NCBI GenBank assembly: GCA_964492825.1 | Contig: CAZBLP010000003.1 | Span: 7,676 to 71,675 of the forward strand | Length of the DNA stretch: 64,000 nucleotides | Direction of reading: 5' to 3' | From: CAZBLP01 sp964492825 | GTDB lineage: Bacteria > DYJV01 | Shown here: positions 18,435 to 27,809 of the stretch, in pieces | Position numbering within the stretch: the stretch's first letter is position 1 | Layout: each line of letters begins with the position of its first letter | Made by a program: the position numbers and the translations under genes | Notes under the pieces: generated by a model | The model's input: the letters and a program-made list of their open reading frames with translations, nothing else | Database searches by the model: none | What the model was told of the DNA's origin: nothing

Positions 18435-18846
18435 TTATAATCTCCCTAAGTCGAACTATTAATTTATCTATCATATGAGGTAATGGTTCGGATTTTAGAC
18501 CTATTATTTCAATATTTTCCTGTGTAAACGGTAAAAATATCTTTTTAACAGGTGATGATGCAATTGAAGTAGCCATGTCAGAAGTAAGTTCACCTAACAT
18601 TGAATTAGGCAGAACAATAGAAATTGGTCCAATGATAATATCCACATTATTAGCAATTATTTTAATTGGATTTTCTCCTGTAGCACCTTTATTGGCTTTT
18701 GCTTTAAGCATAGCAGCTGTAGCAATAGAGTTTGTACCAATTGCTATTATTTCCACTTTATCCATGAACTCTTCTTTGATTTTTTTAATTACTGCACTTC
18801 CAATCCCTCCGCCTTGACCATCTATAATGCAAATTTTATACTTCAT
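18427..18846 (-). CDS. DUF3842 family protein
   Basis: The 139-residue protein starts at MKYKICIIDGQGGG, preceded by AGGCAGG; a longer frame lacks support. The N-terminal IIDGQGGGIGSAV resembles a nucleotide-binding loop, followed by IGTNSIATAAMLKAKAN and a segment with IVLPNSMLGELT. The family is of unknown function and is commonly encoded beside CooT-like proteins in anaerobes, as here. A role in metal or cofactor handling is inference only. Confidence 0.75.
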   Translation of the reverse strand: MKYKICIIDGQGGGIGSAVIKKIKEEFMDKVEIIAIGTNSIATAAMLKAKANKGATGENPIKIIANNVDIIIGPISIVLPNSMLGELTSDMATSIASSPVKKIFLPFTQENIEIIGLKSEPLPHMIDKLIVRLREIINV

Positions 18847-18963
18847 AACCTGCCTTTCATATTTATAGGTTGATTTAATTATCAATTCTTATAACTCAAT
18901 ATTTCAAAAATATCTACTGAAATTTTTACTTTAACTATCTGTTACTTATTACTCTTTTTTGAT

Positions 18964-20163
18964 TTATTGCTCGTTTTCAATAATCAGAGACATACCCATA
19001 CCACCACCAACACATAAAGTAACAAGGCCCAAATTCACCTCTCTCCTTTTCATTTCATGCAGCAAACTGACTAATATTCTTGCGCCTGTGCAACCAACAG
19101 GATGACCAAGGCCTATTCCGCTTCCATTTACATTTACAATTTCTCTGTTAAGATTCAATGCTTTTTCACATGCAAGGTATTGAGCTGCAAAAGCTTCGTT
19201 TAATTCTATAAGGCCAATATCATTTAAAGTTATACCTGTTTTTTTTAAAAGTTTTTCAGTGGAAGGTACAGGGCCAAATCCCATTATTTTGGGGTCAACT
19301 CCTGCAACAGAAAAACCAATAATCTTTGCAAGAGGTTTTAAACCTAATTCTTTTGCTTTATTTCTTGACATTAAAACAGTTAACGCTGAACCGTCATTTA
19401 ATCCTGAAGAATTACCTGCTGTAACAGTTCCATTTTTTTTAAAAACAGGTTTCAATTTTTGTAAATCCTCTATTTTCAAACCAAATCTTACATGTTCGTC
19501 AGTATCAAGTATAAATTCTTTTCCCTTTTTGTGTATTTTTACAGGGATAATCTCTTCTTTGAATTTACCCTCTTTTATTGCTTTTTCAGCATTATTGTGG
19601 CTTCTAAGTGCAATAATATCCTGTTCTTCTCTTGAAATATTATATTTTTCAGCCAAATTTTCCGCTGTTTCTCCCATTATAATTGGTTCTCCCAATAATC
19701 TGCTGCCTGAATATAGCATTTCCCACATAGCGTCTGTAAATTCACCATGTTGTAACTTCATTCCCCAACGAGCACCATCAACATAAAATGGTGCATTGCT
19801 CATTGATTCCACACCGCCTGCAATTATTATATCAGCATCATTGTTGACTATTTTTAAATAACCTATTTCAAGAGCCTGTATTGCTGACGAACATTGCCTT
19901 TGAATAGTGCAAGCAGGTACTGTTACAGGGAAGTTGGCAAGTAACATTGCAGTTCTTGCGGTATTTGCTTCTGATGGATGCTGGACACAATCACCTAAAA
20001 TGATATCATCAATGAAATTTTTATCTAAATTGATTTTATCTGTTATCTCTTTAAGAAGTATTGCGCCAAGTTGAGATGCTTTTAAGTCTTTAAAAATGCC
20101 GCCAAATTTCCCAATGGCTGTTCTAATTGCTGCAACTATTACAACATCCTTTTTATTTTTCAT
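18964..20163 (-). CDS. Acetyl-CoA C-acetyltransferase (thiolase)
   Basis: The 399-residue thiolase has the nucleophilic Cys in TIQRQCSSAIQ (about residue 90), the His of NEAFAAQ, GIGLGHPVGCTGARI and the C-terminal Cys in CVGGGMG. It condenses or cleaves acetoacetyl-CoA or longer 3-ketoacyl-CoA. It lies 12 bases after the acyl-CoA dehydrogenase and forms an operon with it under a sigma-70 promoter, unlike the second thiolase of the benzoate island. It may serve fatty-acid or butyrate metabolism. Confidence 0.9.
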   Translation of the reverse strand: MKNKKDVVIVAAIRTAIGKFGGIFKDLKASQLGAILLKEITDKINLDKNFIDDIILGDCVQHPSEANTARTAMLLANFPVTVPACTIQRQCSSAIQALEIGYLKIVNNDADIIIAGGVESMSNAPFYVDGARWGMKLQHGEFTDAMWEMLYSGSRLLGEPIIMGETAENLAEKYNISREEQDIIALRSHNNAEKAIKEGKFKEEIIPVKIHKKGKEFILDTDEHVRFGLKIEDLQKLKPVFKKNGTVTAGNSSGLNDGSALTVLMSRNKAKELGLKPLAKIIGFSVAGVDPKIMGFGPVPSTEKLLKKTGITLNDIGLIELNEAFAAQYLACEKALNLNREIVNVNGSGIGLGHPVGCTGARILVSLLHEMKRREVNLGLVTLCVGGGMGMSLIIENEQ

Positions 20164-20175
20164 ATATAACTCCTT

Positions 20176-21333
20176 CTATAAACTGTTCATTATAATCAAT
20201 CTTTGAATCTGATTTGTGCCCTCATATATTTGTGTTATTTTTGCGTCTCTCATCATTTTTTCCACAGGATATTCTTTAACATATCCATATCCTCCCAATA
20301 TTTGAACAGCATCTGTAGTTACTTTCATTGCAATATCTGATGCAAAAGTTTTGCTCATAGCTGATAACATAATTTCATTTTTTGATAATTTTGTCATATC
20401 TTTTGGTGTTCTCTCCAAAACAGCAGCAGCTTTATATACCAATTGTTTTGCAGCTTCTATTTCTATTGCCATATCTGCAAGCATAAATCCTATTCCCTGA
20501 TGTTTTATAACAGGTTTCCCAAAAACTACTCTTTCTTTTGCATATTCTTTTGCATATTCAAAAGCACCTTCAGCTAAACCGAGAGCTTGAGCTCCAACGC
20601 CAGGTCTTGTGAGGTCAAGAGTTTTCATTGTAATATGGAAACCTTGACCTTCTACGCCAACTAAATTTTCAGCGGGGATTCTGCAATCTTCAAAAATAAG
20701 CTCTGAAGTATCTGAAGCTCTGAGCCCCATTTTATTTTCCTTTTTGCCCACAGAAAAGCCTGGGGTCCCTTTTTCAACGACAAAAATACTTGCGCCTTTA
20801 TAAGCTCCTTTTTCCTGGTCTGTAACAGCATAAACAGTAACTATATCAGCAACTGAGCCGTTTGAAATAAAAATTTTATTTCCATTTAAAATATAGCTGT
20901 TACCATCTTTGACAGCTTTTGTTTTAAATCCTGCAACATCAGAACCGCCTGAAGTTTCTGTTAAGCCGAAAGCTGCCAATGATTTGCCTTCAGCAAGAGA
21001 AGGCAGATATTTTTCTTTTAATCTATCAGACCCTGCTAACATTATAGGTAAAGTACCGAGCTCCTGAATAAGTAGTAACACACCAACAGAGGCATCTGCT
21101 TTTGAAAGTTCTTCAACTGCTACGCAAAAAGAGAGCATACCTGCTTCACTGCCACCATATTTTTCAGGAAAATCTATGCCGAAAAGGCCATTTTCTCCTA
21201 AAATTTTAACCATATCCCAGGGGAATTCTTCTTTCTCGTCTCGTTCAATTGCTCCTGGAGCAACTTTGTCTTTGGCTATTCTGCTAACAGTTTCCTGAAG
21301 TAGCTTTTGTTCTTCATTTAATTCATACTGCAT
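20176..21333 (-). CDS. Acyl-CoA dehydrogenase (short-chain/butyryl-CoA type)
   Basis: The 385-residue flavoenzyme has the FAD-binding TETSGGSDVAGF (ASGLTE-type block), RVVFGKPVIKHQG, and the catalytic Glu in QIYEGTNQIQ near the C-terminus, the position used by short-chain and butyryl-CoA dehydrogenases. It passes electrons to ETF, which is not in the window. It is the first gene of a two-gene operon with thiolase, and a good GGGGAGGG site precedes the ATG. Confidence 0.9.
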   Translation of the reverse strand: MQYELNEEQKLLQETVSRIAKDKVAPGAIERDEKEEFPWDMVKILGENGLFGIDFPEKYGGSEAGMLSFCVAVEELSKADASVGVLLLIQELGTLPIMLAGSDRLKEKYLPSLAEGKSLAAFGLTETSGGSDVAGFKTKAVKDGNSYILNGNKIFISNGSVADIVTVYAVTDQEKGAYKGASIFVVEKGTPGFSVGKKENKMGLRASDTSELIFEDCRIPAENLVGVEGQGFHITMKTLDLTRPGVGAQALGLAEGAFEYAKEYAKERVVFGKPVIKHQGIGFMLADMAIEIEAAKQLVYKAAAVLERTPKDMTKLSKNEIMLSAMSKTFASDIAMKVTTDAVQILGGYGYVKEYPVEKMMRDAKITQIYEGTNQIQRLIIMNSL

Positions 21334-21355
21334 TTTATCCCTCCCCTCTTTTAAG

Positions 21356-21369
21356 TGAATAATTATTCA
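21356..21369. promoter_or_regulatory. Palindromic operator candidate
   Basis: The perfect 14-bp palindrome TGAATAATTATTCA lies just downstream of the -10 box of the acyl-CoA dehydrogenase promoter. A fatty-acid-type TetR regulator would be a plausible binder; this is inference. Confidence 0.4.
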
Positions 21370-21370
21370 T

Positions 21371-21399
21371 TTAATAGTAAAAAAAGAGATATTTGTCAA
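21371..21399 (-). promoter_or_regulatory. Sigma-70 promoter of the acyl-CoA dehydrogenase/thiolase operon
   Basis: On the minus strand TTGACA (21399-21394) and TATTAA (21376-21371) are separated by 17 bp, about 40 bp before the start of the dehydrogenase gene. Confidence 0.65.
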
Positions 21400-21411
21400 C
21401 TTTTTTAAAAA

Positions 21412-22302
21412 TTAATTAAGTTTCTTAACAATGTTAAGAGAATATTTAACAAACTCTTCAAGAATTGCCGTAAGATATTTTTTTTTGTGAAGTAATATTT
21501 GGAGCTCTCTTTTTATTTTAAAAGGAATTTTCAATCTAATTAACCTGCGTTTTTCAAGTTCCCTTTTAATGGTCAAAATAGAAAGAGCTCCTATTCCAAT
21601 GTTGGATTCAACAAGATGTTTTATGGCTTCAGTTTGACTGACTTCAAGAAAGATATTTATTTTTTTTAACTTGTCGTAAGCTGCTTTTTCAAAAATATCA
21701 CGAGTTCCCGAACCTTTTTCTCTTAAAATCCAGTTGGCTTTTTCTAATTCTTCTATAGTGACTTTTTCTTTTCTGGCTAATGGGTTTTCCGGTGATGAAA
21801 AAACAACGATTTCATCTTCTAACCAAGGTATAACATTTACAGAGTTGGAAGTTACAAGACCTTCAACAAATGCTATATCTATTTCAAAATTTAATAATTT
21901 CTCAACGATATGCTTTGTATTATCTATAACAAGAGCAATATCAACGTCAGAATATGCGGTTTTGAATCTGCCAACTATTTCAGGTAAAACATAATTGCCA
22001 ATGGTTAATGTGCCTCCAATTGATAAAAAACCAGACAATGATTTGGTTTTAAAAATATTTTCTATTTCTTCAATTTTCTTTAAAATGGTGTTTGCTTCGT
22101 ATAAAATTTTTTCTCCGTAATTATTTAATATTAATTTGTTTCCGACTCTGTCAAAAAGCCTGACACCCAATCTTTTCTCAAAGTCAGATAAAGCCATGCT
22201 AACAGCAGACTGAGATAAGCATAGATTTTCAGAGGCTTTTTTAATGGTTTTCCATTTTGCTACTTCTGAAAAAATTTCTAAGTATCTGAAAGTTATCTCC
22301 AT
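21412..22302 (-). CDS. LysR-family transcriptional regulator
   Basis: The 296-residue protein has an N-terminal winged helix (KKASENLCLSQSAVSMALSDFEKRLGVRLFDR) and a two-lobed substrate-binding domain. It resembles the CysB/CysL-like group, which often senses sulfur or nitrogen compounds. It is divergent from the rhodanese/reductase genes, with a dyad between them that fits a LysR site, so control of that respiratory module is plausible. It also lies upstream of the acyl-CoA dehydrogenase on the same strand, but that gene has its own promoter. Confidence 0.9.
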   Translation of the reverse strand: MEITFRYLEIFSEVAKWKTIKKASENLCLSQSAVSMALSDFEKRLGVRLFDRVGNKLILNNYGEKILYEANTILKKIEEIENIFKTKSLSGFLSIGGTLTIGNYVLPEIVGRFKTAYSDVDIALVIDNTKHIVEKLLNFEIDIAFVEGLVTSNSVNVIPWLEDEIVVFSSPENPLARKEKVTIEELEKANWILREKGSGTRDIFEKAAYDKLKKINIFLEVSQTEAIKHLVESNIGIGALSILTIKRELEKRRLIRLKIPFKIKRELQILLHKKKYLTAILEEFVKYSLNIVKKLN

Positions 22303-22341
22303 AAATAATTAAATACATCAAAATTACAAATATTTCAACAA

Positions 22342-22362
22342 AATTGAAGCATGATTTCAATT
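22342..22362. promoter_or_regulatory. LysR-type operator candidate (T-N11-A dyad)
   Basis: AATTGAA, seven bases, then TTCAATT form a perfect 7-bp inverted repeat with the T-N11-A layout of LysR sites. A further TTCAA at 22334-22338 makes a third half-site. The region lies between the divergent lysR and rhodanese genes. Confidence 0.5.
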
Positions 22363-22448
22363 CTTTTTAATTGATTTTTTGTGAAAAATAAAATAAACCC
22401 ATACTAACACTGTTTTATAATACTAAAAAGATTAAAAAGGAGGGGGAA

Positions 22449-23093
22449 ATGAAAAAAAGAATTTTTTTACTGAGTTTTTTGTTTGTTTTTACTGCATCTT
22501 TTATTTTTGCAGGAGAGAAAGGGATAGTTACAACATGCTATTCTGCTAAACATCCAATGCCTAAAGTGGCTAAGACTATTACTGCTATTGAAGCGTATAA
22601 CATGCTTGTGAATCAACCTAATACTTATCTAATTGATGTTAGGACAAGAGCTGAATATCAGCTGGTTGGGCATTCATGCTATAAAAAAGGCGGCATGATG
22701 GAAATGTCTTATAATTTTCCAATTAAATTCTGGACAGGGAAAGTTGGTAAGAAAAATAAATATTCAAAAGCATTAAATAAAAATTTTCTTGCTGAAATTA
22801 AGAAAAAATTTAAAAAAACAGATACTCTTATTATCATGTGTAGAAGCGGTGACAGATCTGTAACAGCGTCTAATATTTTAACAGATGCAGGATATAAAAA
22901 TGTTTATAATGTTATTTATGGTTTTGAGGGAAAGCCTTTGCAATATGGAAAAAGCAAAATGGAGAAAAAACTAATAAAAAAATATGCTCCATTTTATAAT
23001 TATAAAGGTAGACTCAACGGTTGGAGGTCCTATGGCCTTTGCCAAACATACAAAATGGACCCAGATTATATGTATCCGCCAGACTTCAGATAG
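22449..23093 (+). CDS. Periplasmic rhodanese-domain protein
   Basis: The 214-residue protein has a cleavable signal peptide (residues 1-21, ending IFAG). Its single rhodanese domain has LIDVRTRAEY and the active loop MCRSGDRSVTAS, with the persulfide Cys at about residue 131. It would bind or transfer sulfane sulfur in the periplasm, like the Sud polysulfide carrier of Wolinella. It precedes the Psr-like reductase genes but has its own terminator, so it may be separately transcribed. A TATAAT-like -10 is at 22416-22421 with no good -35, consistent with activation by the divergent LysR. Confidence 0.85.
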   Translation: MKKRIFLLSFLFVFTASFIFAGEKGIVTTCYSAKHPMPKVAKTITAIEAYNMLVNQPNTYLIDVRTRAEYQLVGHSCYKKGGMMEMSYNFPIKFWTGKVGKKNKYSKALNKNFLAEIKKKFKKTDTLIIMCRSGDRSVTASNILTDAGYKNVYNVIYGFEGKPLQYGKSKMEKKLIKKYAPFYNYKGRLNGWRSYGLCQTYKMDPDYMYPPDFR

Positions 23094-23105
23094 AATTTTT
23101 ATACA

Positions 23106-23133
23106 ACAAAGGATGCTTTAAAGCATCCTTTGT
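23106..23133. terminator. Hairpin terminator after the rhodanese gene
   Basis: An 11-bp perfect inverted repeat (arm ACAAAGGATGC) with a TTTAAA centre lies 13 bases after the stop. The trailing T run is short, so termination may be partial. Confidence 0.6.
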
Positions 23134-23164
23134 AAATTTTAACTAAAATTTAATAAATTTTAAC

Positions 23165-23192
23165 TTGACTTTATAAAAAACTTTCGTATATT
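23165..23192 (+). promoter_or_regulatory. Sigma-70-type promoter of the TPR/reductase operon
   Basis: TTGACT at 23165-23170 and TATATT at 23187-23192 are separated by 16 bp, about 75 bp before the TPR gene start. Confidence 0.5.
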
Positions 23193-23267
23193 TAATTATC
23201 AAGATAATAATTAGCCATCAAACAAAATTACTTATATTAATCATATCAAAAAAATCAGGAGGTAAAC

Positions 23268-23491
23268 ATGAAAAAAATAATTTTAAGTATTATCATTACA
23301 ATTTTTTTAGCAGTATCGGTATTTGCAGCAAATATTTCAGATTTAATTGCAAAAGGAGACAAAGCTTGTAAAATAGGTAATTTCATGGCTGCCAAAAAAT
23401 TTTATAAGCAGGCACTTCAAAATGATCCTAAAAATGACAAATTATGGAAAAAATATGACAAAGCTTTAAAAATGCTTTATGGCGGTGGTGA
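23268..23491 (+). CDS. Exported TPR-repeat protein, 3' part lost in assembly gap
   Basis: The visible 74 residues are a signal peptide (residues 1-20, ending VFAA) followed by one tetratricopeptide-like unit (AKGDKACKIGNFMAAKKFYKQALQNDPKND). The sequence enters a 100-N gap at 23492, so neither its end nor its full length is known. It sits directly before the molybdoenzyme and could be a small periplasmic partner or chaperone of it; that is inference from position. A good ribosome binding site (AGGAGG) precedes the ATG. Confidence 0.65.
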
Positions 23492-23591
23492 NNNNNNNNN
23501 NNNNNNNNNNNNNNNNNNNNNNNNNNNNNNNNNNNNNNNNNNNNNNNNNNNNNNNNNNNNNNNNNNNNNNNNNNNNNNNNNNNNNNNNNNN
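23492..23591. other. Assembly gap (100 N)
   Basis: This is a placeholder run of 100 Ns between the TPR gene and the molybdoenzyme gene. The true length is unknown; the end of the TPR gene and possibly another small gene are hidden here. Confidence 0.95.
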
Positions 23592-23611
23592 TGTAATCAA
23601 AGGAGTCAATT

Positions 23612-25807
23612 ATGCTCACAAGGCGTTCATTTTTAAAAGCAACAGCTTTATCCACTGCAGCGTTATCAATCTCTCCAGCTCTTCTTAAAGAACTTGAAGC
23701 AACACCTGTAAAAAGTGTAGAGCAAGATTTTTATAAACCTTATGAAAAAGGTAAATGGACATATACAGTTTGCAATATGTGTTTTTGGACATGCGGTATT
23801 AAAGTAAAAACTGTTAAGGGGATTGTAAAAAAAATTGAAGGTATTCCAGGTCATCCACTTAATGACGGTAAAATATGCGCTAAAGGAAATTCTGGAATTG
23901 CTGCTCTCTATGATGAGAACAGATTAAAATATCCTTTAATCAGAGTTGGAGAAAAAGGTAGCAATAAGTGGAAAAGAGTTTCTTGGAATGAAGCATTTTC
24001 TCATATTGTAAAAAAAATAAAACCACTTTTAGAAAATGAACCAGAAACAATTCATTTAACTTCTCATGGACATGGAGGAGCAAATTTTAAATATCTCATA
24101 AGGGCAATGGGTAGCAAGAATATCTATGCTGCAAGCTGGACCCAATGAAAGGGTTCAAGAGAAGTGGCATGGCATGTCACATATGGACATCACTTAAGTA
24201 GTTTTCCATTATATGATATAGAAAATGCAAAGTTTGTTATAAATTTCGGAAGAAATAATTTAGAAGCACTTCAAGTGGGAGAGACCAGAAAATTTGTTAA
24301 ATTTTTGGAAAAAGGCGGTAAATATGTTGTTATTGACCCAAGATTTAATACTACTGCGTCAAAAGCTTATAAATGGTTCCCAATAAAGCCAGGTACTGAT
24401 TTGGCTCTTGCTCTTGGATTAATTAGAGTTATTATTAATGAAGAATTGTATGATAAAGAGTTTGTTGAAAAGGTAACTGAAGGTTTTTCCGAATTAAAAG
24501 AATTTATAAAAGAGTACTCTGTTTCATGGGCATCAAAAGAAACAGAAATACCAGAAAAAGATATTATCAATTTAGCAAGAGAACTTGCTTTATATAAACC
24601 TTCTTGCTTTGTTATGCCGCCGAGAAGAAATGCAAAGTATGGTCTTGAAACTCAGGCAACAAGAGCAATTGCCATATTAAATGCTCTTATGGGAAATTAT
24701 GCTAAAAAAGGAGGTTTTTTCCTCCCGTTTAAAAAACGTATTAAGGGCTATCCTCATCCAAGATTCCCGAAAGCTAAAAGAGTTGATGGAGCAGGAGTAA
24801 AAGGCAAGTATCCGTTAGGTGACAAATATGAAGGTTTTTTAAATTCTCTTCCTGAGTTAACAGAACAAAAAAAAGTTAAAGCTCTTTTCGTTTATGGGAC
24901 CAATATTCTTGCCAATATGCCTGAAACTCCCAAAATAATAGAGATGTTAAAAAATATTCCTTTTGTAATTACAATTGATACAATGCTTACTGAAACTGCT
25001 CTATATTCTGATGTTATTTTACCTGAATGCACATATCTTGAACGAGATGATAATATTAGAATAGGCAGATGGCCATATCCTTTTGTTTCTTTATGTGAAA
25101 AAGCTACTGAGCCAATGTATGAAACAAAACCTGGTTGGTGGATTGCAAAAAATATTGGTTTAAAACTGGGATTAGACGATTATTTTGATTTTGAAAACAT
25201 GAAAGAAGTAAATAAAATCAGGCTTAAAAGGTCAAAAATTAGTTATAACAAATTAAAAAAACATGGCTTTATTGAATTTAAAAATTTCCCATTATACGAG
25301 TATGATCCTGAAATGCTCTATTTTAAAACTCCATCAGGTAAAATTGAATTATTTTCCAAAGAATTTGAAGAGAACGGATTCCCTCCTCTTCCTGAATACA
25401 AAAGAGCACCTCAGCCACCAAAAGGTACTTTAAGATTAACTGTAGGAAAAGTTTCAATGCATACACATGCAAGGACTCAAAATAATAAATGGTTAATGGA
25501 GCTATATCCAGAAAATATGGTTTGGGTTAATCCTAAAGATGCTAAAAAATTCAATATAAAAAATGGTGATTTTGTCAGGCTTGTGTCAGGTAATGTGAGA
25601 ACTGACAAAGCAAGAGCTTATGTTACTGAACGTATTAGGCCGGGCATTGTATTTGCATCACATGGTTTTGGAAGGCTTTCAAAAGGTTTTATAAGATCTT
25701 ATAGAAAAGGGGTCTATGATAATCTGTTGATGAACAAACCTACTTTTGATCCTATTTCTCATGCACATGGTTATGAAAATACATTTGTTACAATTGAAAA
25801 AGCTTAA
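23612..25807 (+). CDS. Selenocysteine-containing Psr/Phs-type molybdopterin oxidoreductase, catalytic subunit
   Basis: Read through the in-frame UGA at 24146-24148 (residue 179), this is one protein of about 731 residues. It has a Tat signal (RRSFLKA), a [4Fe-4S] motif C54-x2-C57-x3-C61-x~26-C, the molybdopterin domains, and a C-terminal dinucleotide-binding domain (HTHARTQNNKWL, ASHGFGR). The UGA lies in SWTQ-U-KGSREVAW, where the family places the Cys/Sec that ligates molybdenum. A hairpin follows at SECIS distance. With the ferredoxin and NrfD subunits downstream it forms a periplasm-facing complex like polysulfide or thiosulfate reductase. The nearby rhodanese supports a sulfur substrate, but arsenate, selenate or tetrathionate cannot be excluded. 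Strong AAAGGAG site; start certain. Confidence 0.87.
24146..24180 (+). promoter_or_regulatory. UGA selenocysteine codon with SECIS-like hairpin (PsrA-like)
   Basis: The UGA is at 24146-24148. Bases 24164-24170 (GTGGCAT) pair with 24174-24180 (ATGTCAC), with one G-U pair and the loop GGC starting 23 bases after the UGA. That is the usual spacing for bacterial SECIS elements. Confidence 0.65.
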
Positions 25808-25822
25808 CTTCAGGAGGCAACA

Positions 25823-27025
25823 ATGAAAATAAAATTTTCAGATTTTGTAAATATAAATAATTTAAAAAATATTAACAAACTATGGACAGGATTTTGGTTC
25901 TTAATACTTCTTGTTGGTGGTTATGGGGCATTATATGCTATTTTTAAAGGACATCATTATGCATATAATGTAACTGACAAAGTGCCTCTTGGTTTGCTAT
26001 TATCAACTTATGTGTTCTTTGTTGTTACATCTACAGGGTTATGTCTTGTGTCTGCTATTGGGCATGTTTTTGGTGTAAAAAAGATGATGATATTTGCAAA
26101 ACGTTCTATTTTTATGGCAATAGTATGTCTTTTGATGGGATTTGCCACAATAGCAATAGAGCTTGAGCATCCTTTCAGGCTTTTTACATGGGGTATTATT
26201 TCTCCGAATTTAGATTCTCCAATTTTATGGATGGGTATCCTATATTCATTTTATCTTGTATTTATGATTCTTGAATTCATATTTTTAACCATAGAGAATC
26301 ATAAAAAAGCACATCTTTTTGGTCTGCTTGGAGTGATATCTGCTGTTTCCGCTCATTCAAATCTCGGAGCTGTATTCGGGTATCAACTTGCAAGACCTTT
26401 TTGGCATGGACCTTTGATGCCTGTTTATTTTATTATGTCAGCCATGCTTTCAGGTGCAGGATTAATTCTGATTATTTATATTCTTCCAAAATTTTTTAAA
26501 AAAGAATCTTTTACATTAGAGGAGAAAGAAGGAATAGATATTTTGTCAAAAATATTTTTATTTTTGCTTTTTATATACATATTTTTTGAAGCATGGAAAA
26601 TACTTGTTGGTATTTATGGAGAGCCACCTCATGAATATGAAGCAATCAAAGCTTTTATTAGTGGAGAGTATGCAGGTAATTTCTGGATCTTCGAAGTATT
26701 TATAGGTATTATTATTCCTACATTAATTCTTTTAATACCAAAATTTAAAACAATCTCAGGATATTTAATTGCAGGCTTATTAAACTTAATCGGAATTTTT
26801 ATTATTAGATATGATCTTGTTGTTGGTGGACAAATAGTACCATTGAGGCTTAAAGAAATTCCAGTTACAATTTACAGATTTTCTGAGCTTCATCAATATA
26901 ATCAATATTCTCCGTCAATTTATGAGATAATGATTGTATCTGGTGTTATTGCTCTTACAATTATTTTATATACTATTGCAGATTCTGTTTTAAATTTTAA
27001 GCTTACTGAAAAGCATGGGGGCTAA
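25823..27025 (+). CDS. nrfD: NrfD/PsrC-type polytopic membrane subunit
   Basis: The 400-residue protein has about ten hydrophobic helices and the NrfD-family region ELEHPFRLFTWG and SAHSNLGAVFGYQLARPFWHG. It anchors the periplasmic reductase and exchanges electrons with the quinone pool. It lies 15 bases after the molybdoenzyme with GGAGG upstream, and its stop overlaps the start region of the ferredoxin gene. The gene order catalytic-membrane-ferredoxin differs from Wolinella psrABC (A-B-C). Confidence 0.88.
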   Translation: MKIKFSDFVNINNLKNINKLWTGFWFLILLVGGYGALYAIFKGHHYAYNVTDKVPLGLLLSTYVFFVVTSTGLCLVSAIGHVFGVKKMMIFAKRSIFMAIVCLLMGFATIAIELEHPFRLFTWGIISPNLDSPILWMGILYSFYLVFMILEFIFLTIENHKKAHLFGLLGVISAVSAHSNLGAVFGYQLARPFWHGPLMPVYFIMSAMLSGAGLILIIYILPKFFKKESFTLEEKEGIDILSKIFLFLLFIYIFFEAWKILVGIYGEPPHEYEAIKAFISGEYAGNFWIFEVFIGIIIPTLILLIPKFKTISGYLIAGLLNLIGIFIIRYDLVVGGQIVPLRLKEIPVTIYRFSELHQYNQYSPSIYEIMIVSGVIALTIILYTIADSVLNFKLTEKHGG

Positions 27026-27026
27026 A

Positions 27027-27608
27027 ATGGCTAAAAATAAAAGAAATTGGATAATGTTAATAGAAGAAGATAAATGTGTGGGATGTTTTGCATGTATGGT
27101 GGCTTGTAAAGCTGAAAACGATGTTCCTGACGGAATTTTTAGAAACTGGGTAGTGGAATTTTCAAAGGGAAAATTTCCGAATCTGTTTGTTAAGTTTCAG
27201 CCGCAGCAGTGCAATCATTGTGACAATGCCCCATGTATCAGAGCTTGTCCCACAGGTGCCTCTTTTAAAAGAGAAGACGGCATAGTAAGAATAGATGAAA
27301 GAAGATGTATTGGATGTAAACTATGTATATCAGCATGTCCTTATGATGCAAGATATTTGCATGAAGAAAAAGGAGTTGTAAATAAATGTACATTTTGTGT
27401 CCATAGATTGGATTATGGTATGAAGCACAACAATATGAAAGATTTTTTACCAGCATGTGTTGAGACATGTCTTGCAGGTGTTAGAACATTTGGAGATTTA
27501 AATGACAAAAATTCAGATGTTTATAAGAAATTAAATTCTAACGATTATTATGTTTTAAAAGAAGAGCAGGGGACAAAACCAAGAGTTTTTTATATTAGGA
27601 AGAAATAA
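27027..27608 (+). CDS. Ferredoxin-like electron-transfer subunit (PsrB/DmsB type)
   Basis: The 193-residue protein has four [4Fe-4S] cysteine clusters: CVGCFACMVACK, CNHCDNAPCIRACPTGA, CIGCKLCISACPYDA and CTFCVHRLDYG with a later CVETC. It wires the catalytic subunit to the NrfD membrane protein. There is no signal peptide, as usual for subunits co-exported with a Tat partner. I choose the ATG with GGGGG six bases upstream over an ATG 12 bases earlier. It is the last gene of the reductase operon. Confidence 0.9.
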   Translation: MAKNKRNWIMLIEEDKCVGCFACMVACKAENDVPDGIFRNWVVEFSKGKFPNLFVKFQPQQCNHCDNAPCIRACPTGASFKREDGIVRIDERRCIGCKLCISACPYDARYLHEEKGVVNKCTFCVHRLDYGMKHNNMKDFLPACVETCLAGVRTFGDLNDKNSDVYKKLNSNDYYVLKEEQGTKPRVFYIRKK

Positions 27609-27809
27609 AATATATGATTTTACTGTATTATACATAACAATTTTAATTCAAACCCTAATTTTGCTAGTCAATTAAATCTTCTAAAAAGTAGCTGTTCTCT
27701 AATAATTTTAATATATTTTTCATTTTTAAATCTTTATATCATTTTACTGGTAATTTAAGTCATTTTATATTATTATATTCCAAATTTTGTAAATTAAGGA
27801 GGAGTAAAA

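Noticed and set aside
23428..23655. Antisense and other-frame open reading frames, for example within the TPR/gap region, BamB and the acyl-CoA dehydrogenases
   Set aside because: They lack ribosome sites and recognisable domains, lie opposite well-supported genes, and several cross the Ns.
24164..25807. Separate gene starting after the TGA at 24146
   Set aside because: The same frame is open on both sides, the two parts together make one molybdoenzyme, and the UGA sits at the metal-ligand position; the GTG has no ribosome site.
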